Source: Crambe crambe
Taxonomy: Eukaryota; Porifera; Demospongiae; Poecilosclerida; Crambeidae
Assembly (NCBI GenBank): GCA_963924555.1
Contig: OZ004581.1
Span: 9,277,338 to 9,341,337 of the forward strand
DNA length: 64,000 nucleotides
Direction: 5' to 3'
Position 1 is the stretch's first letter, and every line of letters starts with the position of its first letter. Of this stretch, positions 1 to 10,635 are shown one piece after another. A program made the position numbers and the translations under genes. The notes under the pieces are model-generated. The model had not been told where the DNA came from and did not search any database. It saw only the letters and a program-made list of their open reading frames with translations.

Positions 1-110
1 AGAGAATAGACAGCATGTAAGTAATAGTGCTGAAAGTTGTCAAGAATAACTCACATCCTGAAGGATCTAAATATATCAATGAAGGTATGACAGGGTAAGA
101 TAATGAGAAG
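1..110 (-). repeat. Gene-proximal end of a third one-codon-exon array (gene C)
   Basis: The first bases match the end of the big array at 55,911-56,020 almost exactly, so an array of the same kind continues off the left edge. On the minus strand there is a complete one-codon exon (GAT, 55-57) between an acceptor ending TTCAG and the donor GTGAGT. A second one (GAG) lies outside the array at 249-251, between a T-rich acceptor and GTGAGT. The match shows the duplication; the continuation beyond the edge is inferred. Confidence 0.75.
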
Positions 111-151
111 TGATAAAACAATATGTTAATGAAGTATAAGTAATGACTTAC

Positions 152-210
152 CAGGAGAAGGGGTAATAAGTTCCAACATCAAATTGAGTGTGTATGGTGT
201 GAAAGAACAT
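152..210 (-). other. Exon-like segment conserved in genes A, B and C, without a visible acceptor
   Basis: A GTAAGT donor is preceded by an open stretch starting at an ATG (MFFHTIH...TYYPFS). The same segment occurs at 56,064-56,122, and a version one codon shorter at 20,322-20,377 keeps the reading frame. The donor would leave in phase 2, which does not fit the phase-0 one-codon exons. There is no AG acceptor just upstream. It may be an alternative first exon, a regulatory ORF, or a decayed array unit. Confidence 0.35.
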
Positions 211-748
211 GATGCCAAATATAATAATGTCAGTCTTGAATGACTCACCTCCTGAAAAAAAACATTTATACACATACTAACTAAAGGTCATGATAATTCA
301 GCACTTTCTAATCAATAAATATTCCAGACACAATCTTGAAACTTCCTTCCTTTTTTGGTAAAGGGTTGACAAGTGAGAATTGGCCCCACCCGGTATACCC
401 GGTACCCATACAATACACATGGGCCACATACAGTATTGCCAGGTTCATGGATTTATCCACAATCTGTGGATTTTTGGATAAGAAAATTGTCTATGGATGG
501 ATAAAAGAATTGTTCGGTATCCTTTTCTGTCTGTGGACTTTTTAAGGGAGCAACCTGGCAACACTGCACATAGGCACACTGCAGTACAGCACAAACTGCA
601 CTTCAGGTGAGGAAGGAATGAGCTTCCAAGTCATTACCAGTGGTGGGTTGCATTGGTACACCCTCTATAATCAATACTCCACAACTAAATGAGCTGTCAC
701 ACCCTAGTCCCTAGTCCCTAGCTACCTTTTTCATGTGAATGCACTCAC

Positions 749-823
749 AAAATATGGTTCAGCTCTGCTAGAAGTAGCCTTCTTCTCTGTCTCTTCATTC
801 TCTTCACCTTTTTTATCACTCAT
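749..823 (-). CDS. First coding exon of gene C (MSDKK family)
   Basis: An ATG at 823 opens 25 codons beginning MSDKKGEEN and ending SSRAEPYF, followed directly by a GTGAGT donor. The exon ends on a whole codon, so any three-base exon spliced after it keeps the frame. The same exon occurs at 56,489-56,563 (gene B) and 21,518-21,583 (gene A), with frame-preserving length differences in the Lys/Glu-rich middle and a conserved TSSRA tail. The peptide is short, charged and hydrophilic, with no signal peptide, so the product is probably cytoplasmic. The remaining exons would lie left of the window. The exon call rests on three-way conservation and the donor; the function of the peptide is unknown. 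Confidence 0.7.
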
Positions 824-936
824 GATGTGATCCAGTAAATATTTCTTACCTGACAAAAAAATCGCATGAGTCGTCGATCCAAAGGTCTGTGGATTCAAAG
901 GTTATAATGATTCACTATGCATGTGCAAGATGCAAA

Positions 937-2389
937 TTGTGTACTGTACAGGAGAGAAGTAATGATGGATCAGTGTGTCTATCCACAACACAATAACATA
1001 ACCTCCTCATAGATTGAAGAAGGCATACACTCACACACAAAAAGGAAAAAAAAAGAAATCTAAACTCTCACAGTATTGGAATCTGCAACTGTGAAAAGGT
1101 CATGTAACCAAGGGTCCAAAGTGATTTATTATGGCATGGAGACAAAGAACGGAGAAATATTGGCCTATTAATAATGAAGCTGAAGATTTTCAGAATTTCT
1201 TTTTGAGCTATAAAATTACATTTGGGAATGCAATGGAAAAAAATGGAGGAAGGCACTTGCGTGCTAGCTAAGCATTAGCTAGCATGCAGGTTCTGTGCGC
1301 ATGCGAGAGCCTGCATGGGGATGAGGCTAAGCATTAGCTGGATTGTAGCTACTGATCAATTTAATGTAGCTGTATCACATTTTAGTAGTTTACTTCAGGA
1401 ATATCAGCAATAGCTAGAAGATTCACTGGCAGGTAGGTTACACATAGCTTTCCAACTCTATGTACTTCTGGTAGCAGCACATCTACTAAGGCCACTGGAA
1501 ACATTCCTATGGTATGAAATGTCTATCACCAAGGTATTGTGTTATCAACTTTAGCTAGCTATGTACTTCATGGCAGCACACATGTTTAGCTTTAGCTAAT
1601 TAGAGCATGAAATCACCCTTGTCCAAGTTATGCAGGATTTTAATGGTAAGGGGTCTAATACTTGGACAGTACCAAATATTGGCAATGGCAACTTCATTGT
1701 GTTAATAATCATTAAAAGCGCTGAGCCAGCCCACATGTTTTAAGTTCTAATTAGAGCTCATCCCATAGTCTTCTTGCAGTGTTCAGTTCAAGAGTGAGAT
1801 TAAGCTTTTGTTTACATAGCTAAGAGAGTGTTGTTTTAAGAATTGATACATGACTAACCACAAATACAAAACATGCTCATTTTGATTAGTGACTCATATA
1901 CTTTTTCATTAGCTTACTCCATTTTTACTTTTTTTAAATTTATATAAGAGTAGCTCTGTACCAAATAATGGACAGGTCAAAATTTTTACAGGATATTTGA
2001 TGGTAGACGGGATTGGACACCTGAAATCTTCAGGCTGCACTTACAGCTATACTAAATGATAAACTCTCCCTTAGAACTACTTTTGGTGTGCCTAAAAGAA
2101 ATTGGAAGCTGAGTGGAAAAAGATGGAATGACAACGTGAACAAGGACAGAGCTGGTAAAGGATATGGTCAGGGATGACGAGGAAAAGCTATGAATCGTGT
2201 TGCTTTATACAGAATCCATGTCTTCAAGTGACTCCAGTGATGCCGAGAGTAATGAAAGAGATGAGGGGTGTGGTCTTTTGTCAGCTGACGAGAGCAGTGA
2301 TGCTGCAGTTGAAAGTTGATTATCAATGCATCATTTGTGGGAATTCAGGATTGTGTTGCCTGTGATGAGTATAGGTTATTGCACTAAGT
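937..2389. other. No gene recognised
   Basis: AT-rich sequence with short, unconvincing ORFs. GCTA-rich patches occur near 1,262-1,290 and 1,549-1,560. I see no domain, TIR pair or conserved exon. Confidence 0.5.
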
Positions 2390-2545
2390 CGAGGAGTTTC
2401 GCTATTAATTTTTAGAACCTGAGGCTGTTGCTATTATGGTGACCGAGGGCGAAGCCCGAGGTCATCATAGGCAACAGCTCGAAGGTCCTAAAATAGTGGA
2501 ACTCTGAGGCTGAGGGCATTAACCTACTTAGACTATGGCAGCAAG
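2390..2545. mobile_element. Imperfect foldback (MITE-like) element
   Basis: The arms GGCTGTTGCTATTATGGTGACC and its rough inverse (GGTCATCATAGGCAACAG) flank a short GC-rich loop (GAGGGCGAAGCCC). The layout resembles the GC-rich foldbacks near 57.04-57.14 kb. There is no coding capacity and the ends are approximate. Confidence 0.4.
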
Positions 2546-2756
2546 TGGGTTACAACACTATGCAGGTTCAATGAGTCCCTTTTATACTGAGCAGTCTTGT
2601 TGTACAGGATGTAATTAGTGATCATGAATATGATTAATTTTTATTTTTTCTGTGCACTTTTCTACACTTTTCAAGCAATTCAAGTATGTAGTTTTTGATA
2701 CCACTATTTATTAGTAAAATTTAAAGCAATGCAAAATATAATCATATTCATTACAC

Positions 2757-3002
2757 AAACAAGTGAGCACAAAAACATCTTCTAGGGATAGCCTAAAATC
2801 TAGCTGGGCTGTATAATGTACTGCAGCCTCGTATGAAAACAATCCCTACATTTATATCCACTACCTATAGCTAGCTATGGGCCGTTGTAAAAGTAGGGAT
2901 TGTTTTCATACGAGGCTGCAGTACATTATACAGCCCAGTTCGATTTTAGGCTATCCCTACTTAACTTTTTATTTAGAAGAAATTTTTGGTGCTCACTTGT
3001 TT
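2757..3002. mobile_element. Foldback element with long inverted arms
   Basis: Outer arms (AAACAAGTGAGCAC at the left, its inverse at the right) and long inner arms (from GGGATAGCCTAAAATC through CAGCCTCGTATG) are inverted copies around a centre near 2,870. Total length is about 246 bp with no ORF. This is a typical non-autonomous hairpin/MITE layout. Confidence 0.75.
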
Positions 3003-4167
3003 CTATCCTTTTTTTGAAAGTAAGTTTGTATAAGTAAAGAATTGAGGGTGGCAGTATTGATCGTCATTTGAACTGAGAGTATGCAGTGATTATTAATGGT
3101 ACTATAGTCTATACAAAGTCAGCTCTACATAAACCTATCTTTTTTTCTTTTGTAGGCACATACACAGTCTCTGGAAGAATTTATTTAGCTATTTAAGTTT
3201 TATCTATTATTTAATATAAGACTTTACAGCAACAGCAATGTAAATGACATGTGCATGGCATGGTAAAGTGAGCTGACTACACTACAGCCAAGTACTGGCT
3301 CTATAGGATGAGCATCTGTACTGCAATGCAGCAAGGAGCGTCAGGAAGATCATCAGATAAGAATAAATAGCTAGCTAAACGATTAAACTGAAGACCTAGC
3401 TTAGCTACTAAACTGATTAGGCTGCACCGTAGCCCTTATATGTGGCCTCACCCATATGCTCCACCCCCTACTGACGTGCACTTCAAAATGGCGTAGAAAG
3501 ATTAGCCGAGTGCTGATTTGTGAAGTAGCGCTTTAGTCAAAACTAATAGCAAAAGATCAGCCTCTAGGTGCCGCTCTAACAGATGGCCAAAGCAGAATTT
3601 TGATGACTATAGCCAGTAAGTCGGTACGTCAATCTGATTATTATTATAAAGAAAAAGAACAAAAGTCAATTTTAGAACTTGTTTTTTTCTTGTTAGCGAA
3701 TGAATATTTGGTTTTGAACATTTTTCTTTCTTCTTTGTAGATGTAATAATTCACTGTAGCCTTCTGAGAACCAGTAGAGTAAGGGTAGAAGAAAAGGAAG
3801 AGTTTTAGTTTATACAGTCTTATGACCTTTGACCCGCCATCCCTACTTAGAGATAGCGCACTCTCGATAATTGCATTCTTTTAAAACACAATGAAACCTA
3901 TTGAAAGGTCTGAGAGTTTGACACTGTAAAAACAGCCCTGGTCATTTATTAGTTTAGAGATGGTAGTTTCACTGTTTTAAAAACCTCATTGTGGTCAAAA
4001 CTTCAATACCCGAGGGGTGGGAATATTTCACAAGGCCATAGGCCAGAATGAAATAATTATGTCCAACCAAGGGATCTGATATTCAACAAAGGAGTGTGCA
4101 ATAAATATTTTATTATATATAAGTGGATTCTACAGTTTCCAGCCAGGCAGCTACATATGCGTGTATA
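3003..4167. other. No gene recognised
   Basis: AT-rich, with no ORF of note. The phrase ATCCCTACTTAG near 3,840 repeats part of the end of the preceding foldback and may be a fragment of a related element. Confidence 0.4.
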
Positions 4168-4592
4168 GTCTGGCGTAGCGGCGACCCTTACCAACCCAAG
4201 GGAAGGAAAAGGATCTGGGGACATTAGCATCAACGACTTGTCACTTTGGAATTCCAGGAACGTTAATTTACAACAAGATTATCACATGCACGGTATAATC
4301 ATAATTTTGTGCGCATCAAGAGCCTTGCTCAAATTCTGGTGGATGACCTGTAGTGAAGTTGCTAAATATAACTAGATAGCTTATATTAAAACTTTGACTA
4401 GATACGACATAGCTATTAAAGCATTTTCTACATAAATCTATCATCTTCTTGGCCCTTGTCTCTTCCAAATTTTCCATCAAGCGATCTAATTGGTGGCGTC
4501 AAAATCTTGACGTGAGACACAAGTCATTGATGCTAATGTCCCCAGACCCTTTTCCTTCCCTTGGGTTGGTAAGGGTCGCCGCTACGCCAGAT
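4168..4592. mobile_element. MITE with about 75-bp terminal inverted repeats and TA flanks
   Basis: The left end (GTCTGGCGTAGCGGCGACCC) and the inverted right end match over about 75 bp and are bordered by TA on both sides, as expected for Tc1/mariner-type target duplication. There is no transposase inside. Related end sequences (GGACCCTTT...GGGAAAGGGTCTGG) occur near 20.5, 20.9 and 36.6 kb, so this is a family in this genome. Confidence 0.8.
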
Positions 4593-5340
4593 TAATGCGT
4601 GTAGGAAGTTGTAATGTGAACCTGTAATGCTTACCACATTCGATAAGCCTATCAGTCCACCAGACCTACAAACAACTAAGATAAGCCAATGCACTTTGAC
4701 AAACCGCTGTAGAATTAAGCTTGCCTATCATCTTCAGAAATGTCTGCCAAAAATGTTGCTAGGCTCAGTCTGCAAACAAGGCATTGAATAATGCCATTGC
4801 ATGAATACCGTGGGTAACGGACCAATCAGATTGCTTGAATCCACATATATTAGGATATTGACTGGTACTGTGTGGATACCAAGGACTAGATATCCTTTCT
4901 GAGTATTGACATTACATTGACTATACAGGGTTCTATCTAGGATTTTTTAATAGGGGGAAGAATATCTGTGTGGGAAAATTTTTGCCTTGGCCATGCCCAC
5001 TTTTGCCCTTCTCGGATATCAAACCATGCCCACTTGTAAAAATAATACAAATAATGACTTTTAGCTAGCAGCTGCAATTGTTGACATGAGATTAAGATTA
5101 CACTCCTAACCCCCCAGTAGATAGAACCCTGCAATATTGTTTGTTCAATAGGTATTGGTGTACAATACTCAAACTGTGTGTACAAAAATTAGTTCCAATG
5201 TCCAATAATTGGTCCAAATATTTTTTTGTAGAAAAGGGTGGGTTTAAGTTGGAGTCAAAAAATGAGTAAAATTCATTTTGATACTGTTTCCAATACCACT
5301 CAGTAAACCTTAAGTGTCCAAAATGTGGCCCTTTACATCT
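4593..5340. other. No gene recognised
   Basis: Two overlapping minus-strand ORFs (4,937-5,355) show no domain, no homologue in the window and no plausible splice structure. An imperfect inverted pair (GGGTTCTATCTAGG near 4,928; the inverse near 5,115) hints at a small foldback. Confidence 0.35.
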
Positions 5341-5355
5341 GGCTACATCACTCAC

Positions 5356-5415
5356 AAAATATAGTCCAGCCCTACTAGAAGTATAGCCGCCTTCTTTCTC
5401 TTTCTTCTTAATCTT
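5356..5415 (-). pseudogene. Relic MSDKK-type first exon
   Basis: Twenty codons rich in Lys/Glu, with the family tail (TSSRAGLYF), end on a whole codon at a GTGAGT donor exactly as in genes A, B and C. The ATG and first codons are mutated (the position of MSDK reads QVKI), and no array or GTPase exon follows to the left. The upstream GC-rich stretch is related to the one upstream of exon 1 of gene A. I read it as a decayed fourth copy. Confidence 0.6.
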
Positions 5416-5500
5416 TACTTGAGGTTTTACGCCCCCTTATGGGTCACGCCGCGCCGCGCCGCGCCCAGCTAGTTTTTACGTGCAGACTGCGCAGGCGCAT
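5416..5500 (-). promoter_or_regulatory. Upstream region shared with gene A
   Basis: The sequence containing GGTCACGCC followed by GTGCAGACTGCGCA matches the segment upstream of gene A's first exon (about 21,630-21,720) in order and spacing. Conservation of non-coding sequence upstream of two copies of the same exon suggests promoter sequence, though shared ancestry alone could explain it. Confidence 0.4.
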
Positions 5501-6105
5501 GATGTACGTGTAAGGGATTGGAAACCCGCCCCCGCATCCGTACATATACTCCTTGTCCGGCCGAGAGAAGGGTGCCGATACATACGCCCACGCTAATTAA
5601 CTACCTGGTTGCTAGGGTAAGCTAGCTCTAAAACTACTTGCAGCAGAGGCATTCAACCAGCACAGGATTATGGAATGCTATAGGTACTACACAAGCCAAG
5701 AATGAAGGATGAATGATAAATCTTACCCAAGTTACAGCCGATTCTATTCTCAACATAAAGGACGTAGTATCTCGATGATCGCCAGGAGTAAAAGGCTAAT
5801 TTTTGCTATAGAGCTTCTAGTACTATCTTCCATCATTATTACGATTTGTTTTTGTTCATTAGTACTTTACTTTTCTATTTATCCATATGATGCCACGTGT
5901 TTGGAACATTCTAGACTGGATATGAAGAAAAGGAAATCGTAACTTTTTTCCTCATCCAAAGTATTGTTGCAGGCAACATATGGGCCTAGTCCCATATTCG
6001 GTTCCAGAGATATAGTGCGCTAGCCTACCCGTATTATTATAAAATCAGGCACCTAAACCCCGCCCCTATAATATTCATGCGCGCGTGTAAAATCATGCAT
6101 GCTAG
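5501..6105. other. Unassigned; possible P-type element end
   Basis: The motif GGGATTGGAAAC at about 5,515 is the core of the P-type terminal repeats found at 6.1, 8.4, 57.66 and 59.7 kb, so an older element end may sit here. A 77-codon plus-strand ORF (5,709-5,942) has a hydrophobic stretch around residues 30-58, but nothing else supports it as a gene. Confidence 0.35.
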
Positions 6106-6184
6106 CATAGATAGTAGAAGAGAGAAGGGATTGGAAACGCCTCATTGGATTGAACGTTCCATCCTTGTCACGGTCACGTGAAGA

Positions 6185-7168
6185 TTGACCTTTGACCCCC
6201 AAGTGAGTATGTCTACTGGGCTTGTTAGAGCTGCTTTTTGCTCCATTCTGACTGAATCTGTGGACTTAAGCGAGAGAAATAAGAAGGTTAGAGAAGATGT
6301 TAGACTATTCTTGGATCAACTGACAGAAAACTGCATGCTAAAGAAATTTGATGATTTTGCTACTTCACTCTTTTCAGCAATTGAGCAGTCTGTATCTTCT
6401 TGCATCTCTGCTGCTAAAACCTGTAGAGCCAAGTCTGTTTTAAGAGAGAAGCTATGGTGATCTTTTCATCAAATTCGGGCTAAAAAATTGAGAGATATTT
6501 GGAGTAAGTTTTATTCCGTGGTGAAGAGAAAGAGATTTGATCCTTTAATTGAGCAGCAAGTTAATGTGAAACTATTTGAGGGTGTTCTAAAGACATATCT
6601 TGAAGTTCCATCCCAGGCAGCAATTGGTATGAATGCTTCGCTTCAGCCACAAGAGCTTTCTGAGGAAGAAGAGCAGATTGTCCGATATGCAGCTGGTTAT
6701 GTTCCAATGTCACTGTTGAAGAAGCATGAAAAAACATTTTCTGAGAAATCTGTGGAATTTGTAGAATGTCTCAGTAAAATGGCTGTAAATGGTGATGAAA
6801 GCTCTTTTCTGTCGTATACACTTGAATGGAGTAGTCGTGGTGGGCTCTTTGAAATCAACGATGAGGCGTATAGACTGTTCAAATAAATTGAAATGAAAAT
6901 GCAGAAACAATTACTATCAATACTTGAGAGTTCTCTATCTCTACCAGGAAAAAGGGAGTTGGTGATAGATGCTGTTGCTGGTGATGATGATGTCCAGTTT
7001 CTGTGGGTGCTCCTGTCATGTGATATTACTGATGAAGAAGATGCCATTTGTCTGTTAAAAGAAATTATAGGTCTATGGCTTACAATACGTGGATTTTCTA
7101 TAGCTGGAACTTGGCTTGAAGAATATAAGAAGAAGGCTGCTGGTACTCGCAAGACCAAAGGAGTCTGA
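6185..7168 (+). pseudogene. Second ORF of P-type element (RYAAGYVP family), two nonsense codons
   Basis: One reading frame runs from about 6,185 to a TGA at 7,166, broken by TGA at 6,458 and TAA at 6,884. The conserved order is REKLW-SFHQIR, then RYAAGYVP, WSSRGGLFEIND, a charged helical part, and LTIRGFSIAGTWLEEYKK near the C-terminus. The same order appears in the right-edge ORF (63.25-63.98 kb, minus) and in a relic at 58.86-59.16 kb, each time convergent with a P-type transposase. I do not recognise a characterised domain. Association with three elements suggests a transposon-encoded accessory protein; this copy cannot make a full product. Confidence 0.7.
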
Positions 7169-7319
7169 AACAATCTGAAACAAAAAAACAATCATCATCA
7201 GAAACACAACAATCAGAAAATGACGACGTTGAAATACAACCTTCAGAAAATGACATTGAAATACAAAATGACATTGAAATTCAAAACTGCTAGCTAGGAT
7301 TAATAAAAGAATAAAGTTT

Positions 7320-7517
7320 TCACAATGATCTTTTGCATCTCTTTCTTTTAGGTAAGGGTGTATTGTCAGGAACATTGCAGCTTGAAGCTCTTTTTCGGCA
7401 ATTTCCTCTTGCTTGTTCTAGGGCAGCAGAACCTTGAACCCGTAAGGACACAGTGTTGTCCATGAACTGTTTGACATTGGGGTTTTCATTCCGCCCCCCA
7501 CGTGCTCTCTGTTTGCC
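7320..7517 (-). pseudogene. P-type transposase, C-terminal remnant
   Basis: Sixty-five codons ending in TGA carry the family's C-terminal block: GKQRARGGRNENPNV, then FMDNTVSLRV, then ARGNCRKR and a basic tail. It aligns with the intact-looking C-terminus at 62.94-63.16 kb (FFGCIRQHG...NDNPTV...TGNCRG) and with the relic at 58.57-58.72 kb. Only about 250 bp separate it from exon 1 (7,774-7,893), so the catalytic middle is deleted. Confidence 0.8.
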
Positions 7518-7773
7518 AAGCTAAGCTGCACACCATGAACCACCAAGCTCCACGTCAGATCGCTCTTCACTGTTTGGAGTTTCACTTGAACTATCCATAA
7601 TTTTGATGAGAACTATAGCAGTTGGAAGGGTACTCCTATCAGTCCAACTAGAATCATGAACTAGCGACTCATGAAGAGAACTTAACAATAGTGGTTGCTA
7701 TAAATAGAAAAATCACTATTGATAAATGGAGGTAGGGTGGGTAGGGGAGGGAGGAGATACAGTGATACCTTAC

Positions 7774-7893
7774 CTGACTATCCTGGGCTTGTTGCTGAAT
7801 CGATCTACTTCTTTTAGGAGGACGTCCAGTAGGTTTTTTTATCTTAGTACGTTCATAATTCTTCCGCACATGTAGACGGGACTTCCTCCCCAT
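7774..7893 (-). pseudogene. First exon of the deleted P-type transposase
   Basis: ATG at 7,893 opens 40 codons of very basic sequence (MGRKSRLHVRKNYERT...) with an AT-hook-like core (GRPPKRSR), ending on a whole codon at a GTAAGG donor. It lies just inside the right end of the element and points toward the C-terminal remnant. A DNA-binding N-terminus is an inference from composition. No THAP-type zinc finger is seen. Confidence 0.55.
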
Positions 7894-8452
7894 TTTCCAG
7901 CCAATGAAGAGATTATTCTATATAATGATCAGCAGGGTCATTCCATTAATGTTTGCTTCAAAATAACAGTGTCTTTCTGAAGGGGAAGGAAAATCAGTAT
8001 CTAGGCTAAAAGTACACAAACTTCAACTACATTTACAAAGTAACAAGTGGTTTATGTCCATATAATAGCATTTTCATTCAGAAACTTTGCATTCATATCA
8101 TCAACAGAACATTTTCTAGCTCTCTTATTCAGGTTTCATGGCTAATACTGTGCTAGAGAGAGCTATAAAAGTACACAAGTATCCTAGTGACTTACCCGTG
8201 AAGGAATTCTAAGGGAAAAATCCTTTTTATCTCCAGCAAAACACAAAATTCCTAATTGTGTATGAGGGGTCAAAGGTCGATAGGATCACTCATAAGGCCT
8301 GTACTGTACTGTGTGTATATTAATAAAGGCTAGAAAGTGCATGATACTGGTGGGTGCAGCCATTTTTTTGATCGTGACGAGGATGGGTCGTGACGTCATC
8401 ATTAGACGTATGGGTGTTTCCAATCCCTTCTCTCTTCTACTATCTATGGATA

Positions 8453-9619
8453 TACTCATTCGAGCGTATTAATTTTTTTAAATTTAACCGCGAACCCAGC
8501 GCCATTCTTAATCGCACCTTATTTTCGCGGGTCAACCTGATTGCATATTAAACTGGTAACAGGATGGTGCGTGTTGTTTTGATATAATATACAGCAGCCA
8601 TGGTCTGAGGATATGCACACTATGCAGCCATGGGGTCCTCCTGTTCAGCTTGTAGGCTTCCATTTCTTCTTCAGTGGGTTCCCGACACTCCCCATCCCTC
8701 TTCAGAGAGTTGTATGGTCTCTTCCTCTCATCCATCACCATCAGTCTCTCCATCTTCCCCTCTCGGTCCTCCTCAGCCAGTAGTGCCTGAGGGTGGGGGA
8801 GGGGAATAGATCAGGTGATTTTATCAAAGCTGAAAGATACTGATTATGGTACAGTAAACTCCCTCCTTAATTAACAAAACCTTCTGAATTCCTATTAAGA
8901 GCCATTAGTTATTAATTGGATAGAGAAAACATGACTACATTTTTGAGAAATAATAACACTTTATTTTTTGAAATTCCTCATTTTCCTAACAATAATTCTT
9001 TCAATTTAGTGTGACCTGATAACATAGATGTCAATATGCAATTTCCCCACTTTGGAATTTCACCAATTTTCATAGCAACAAATACCACCAAGGATTAAAC
9101 AAAGAGGGTTATACAATAGAATTACTCAAACCCACCCCAAGGCAATTGCACTTCATTATGGTGATGGCATTGTGTCATCACCTGCCAGACGTGTGACAGT
9201 GGAGGGTAGAAATCTTTTGAAAAAAGACTCACCAGTGACCTCAGCTACCTAATTAACCCTACCAGTGAGGTAAGATAGCTCTTGGATCCACAGAAACCTT
9301 ATAGACCAGATAAAAGGAATCTTCCCCTGCTATCCCCCTAAAAACCACTAATTCAATGATTATTTAATAGGACCTAGACACAATAAATCTAGAAAACTAT
9401 TGTAATTATTGTGTATCCACACACCAGCCACTACTATGATATTCCACACGAATAGTTCAACATCATCCTTATACGACATCCACTTCCTATAGGATTAGCT
9501 ATAGGATTAGACAGCTGCTACTAATAATGACAGGGACAATCACAGGAGGAGGGAGGGCATGTTAGAGTTTTGCTACTAATAATCACATGACCTTGAGTTC
9601 CCATAGTATAAAAATGACT
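8453..9619. repeat. Recent segmental duplication of 26,741-27,898
   Basis: About 1.17 kb is almost identical to the segment about 18.28 kb to the right, including the SLU7-like last exon and non-coding flanks. Homology starts at the edge of P-type element 1 and stops at 9,619. The near identity over non-coding sequence indicates a recent copy. Confidence 0.9.
8532..8786 (-). pseudogene. SLU7: SLU7-like last exon, duplicated copy
   Basis: After an acceptor (CTCAG) the exon reads [15 protein letters not shown], then DERKRPYNS, then [10 protein letters not shown]. The last two are the hallmark C-terminal motifs of the splicing factor SLU7. After [10 protein letters not shown] the frame runs into an unrelated tail to the stop at 8,532. 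No other SLU7 exon adjoins this copy, so it is a stranded exon. SLU7 acts in second-step 3' splice-site choice; this fragment cannot. Confidence 0.75.
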
Positions 9620-10635
9620 AACATTTCATTTGTTTGGAGGGAACATGTACAGCTGTTTTCATCTTCTAGGAGTCCAGGGAAACCCCCATGTGTTACCCAC
9701 ACAATCAGAGTTACATGTAGGGACATGCCGGCATAGTTTTGGGCATAATGGGTTGAACCTTAATGCCAGCACAATGCTGGCATAATAGGGGATTTTTAAT
9801 TCCAGGGGTTGGCAGATATGGAGGTATTGATGTCGACTCTTGAGTTCCTTTGTATAAACTGCTGAATTAGAGTAGCCACCTACGTAATTGGTGGTGATAA
9901 CCAAAAAAAAAACTGTCTTCTGCTGCAGTTTTCTTTACTAAACGTTTCAGCAAACTAACTTGCTGCTGATAAAATTATGATGGATGACTAAAGAGGCTGC
10001 AATTATGCTACAATAAATTTTCTTACCAATTTTTTAAAAGCATAATTGTTGAGCATAATAGGGCAGGGGTTCTGGCATTGGAGCATAGCATAATAGGGAA
10101 GGGAAAAAAGCATAATATGCATGTCTCTAGTTACATGCTGGGCTGTGGCCTGCCAAATAAGGAAAGTCATAGAAATTGCATTCTGACTGCATTTAATCAT
10201 AAAAACTGTCCCATGTCCTACAGTTATCAGGTCACACTAAATTGAAAGGTCATTTCCAATTTGTTAGGCAAATGAGGAAGATTAGAATTTCAAAAAGTGA
10301 TATTTGATATGGGGAATGTCGTGATCTGTCTGTGTACTACACTAATACACTGTCTCCCTCCTTTGCTCAGCATGTGGATCTTCTAGCATGCTCCTCTATT
10401 TTAGTGTATCGGTTTTCCTCCCTTGGTTTGTGTGTGGGTGTTTCCCCCTAGGGGTGCACACTTTAGCTAGTACCAGTCCAGTAACCATTAACATCACTCA
10501 TCAAAGAACTGACAACTTCCTGGGAAAGGTATTCATGTAGACAGTGATAACCACTTTCTTCCATCACTATTAATTGGTGGGAGCACAGCAGGCTAGCATT
10601 TCCAAAAGAGAAGTTTAAAAACCACACACTAGATA
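9620..10635. other. Dispersed-repeat sequence, no gene
   Basis: Phrases such as CCCATGTGTTACCCACA and the TTTGTTAGGCAAATGAGG block recur near 24.6-24.7 and 29.57-29.65 kb, marking a dispersed non-coding repeat. ORFs here are short and unsupported. Confidence 0.45.

Larger units (their letters stand above)
1..936. repeat. Segmental duplication of 55,911-56,660
   Basis: This stretch is nearly identical to the right flank of the large array, including the array edge, the GAG one-codon exon, an exon-like segment and the MSDKK first exon. The copies differ by scattered substitutions and by an extra stretch around 380-560 here that is missing at 56.28 kb. Homology ends near 936 (56,660 in the other copy). 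Confidence 0.85.
6106..8448. mobile_element. P-type DNA transposon 1 (defective)
   Basis: Inverted ends of about 36 bp (CATAGATAGTAGAAGAG... to GGGATTGGAAAC, left 6,106-6,141; right 8,412-8,448) bound 2.3 kb. Inside are a plus-strand ORF of unknown function with two stops and, facing it, the first and last parts of a P-family transposase with the middle missing. The right end is inserted at the TACTCATTCG edge of the segment duplicated at 26.74 kb. No clean target duplication is visible. Confidence 0.75.

Noticed and set aside
6697-7375. Minus-strand ORFs opposite the second ORF of P-type element 1
   Set aside because: They are shadows of the plus-strand frame, with low-complexity hydrophobic translation and no homologue.
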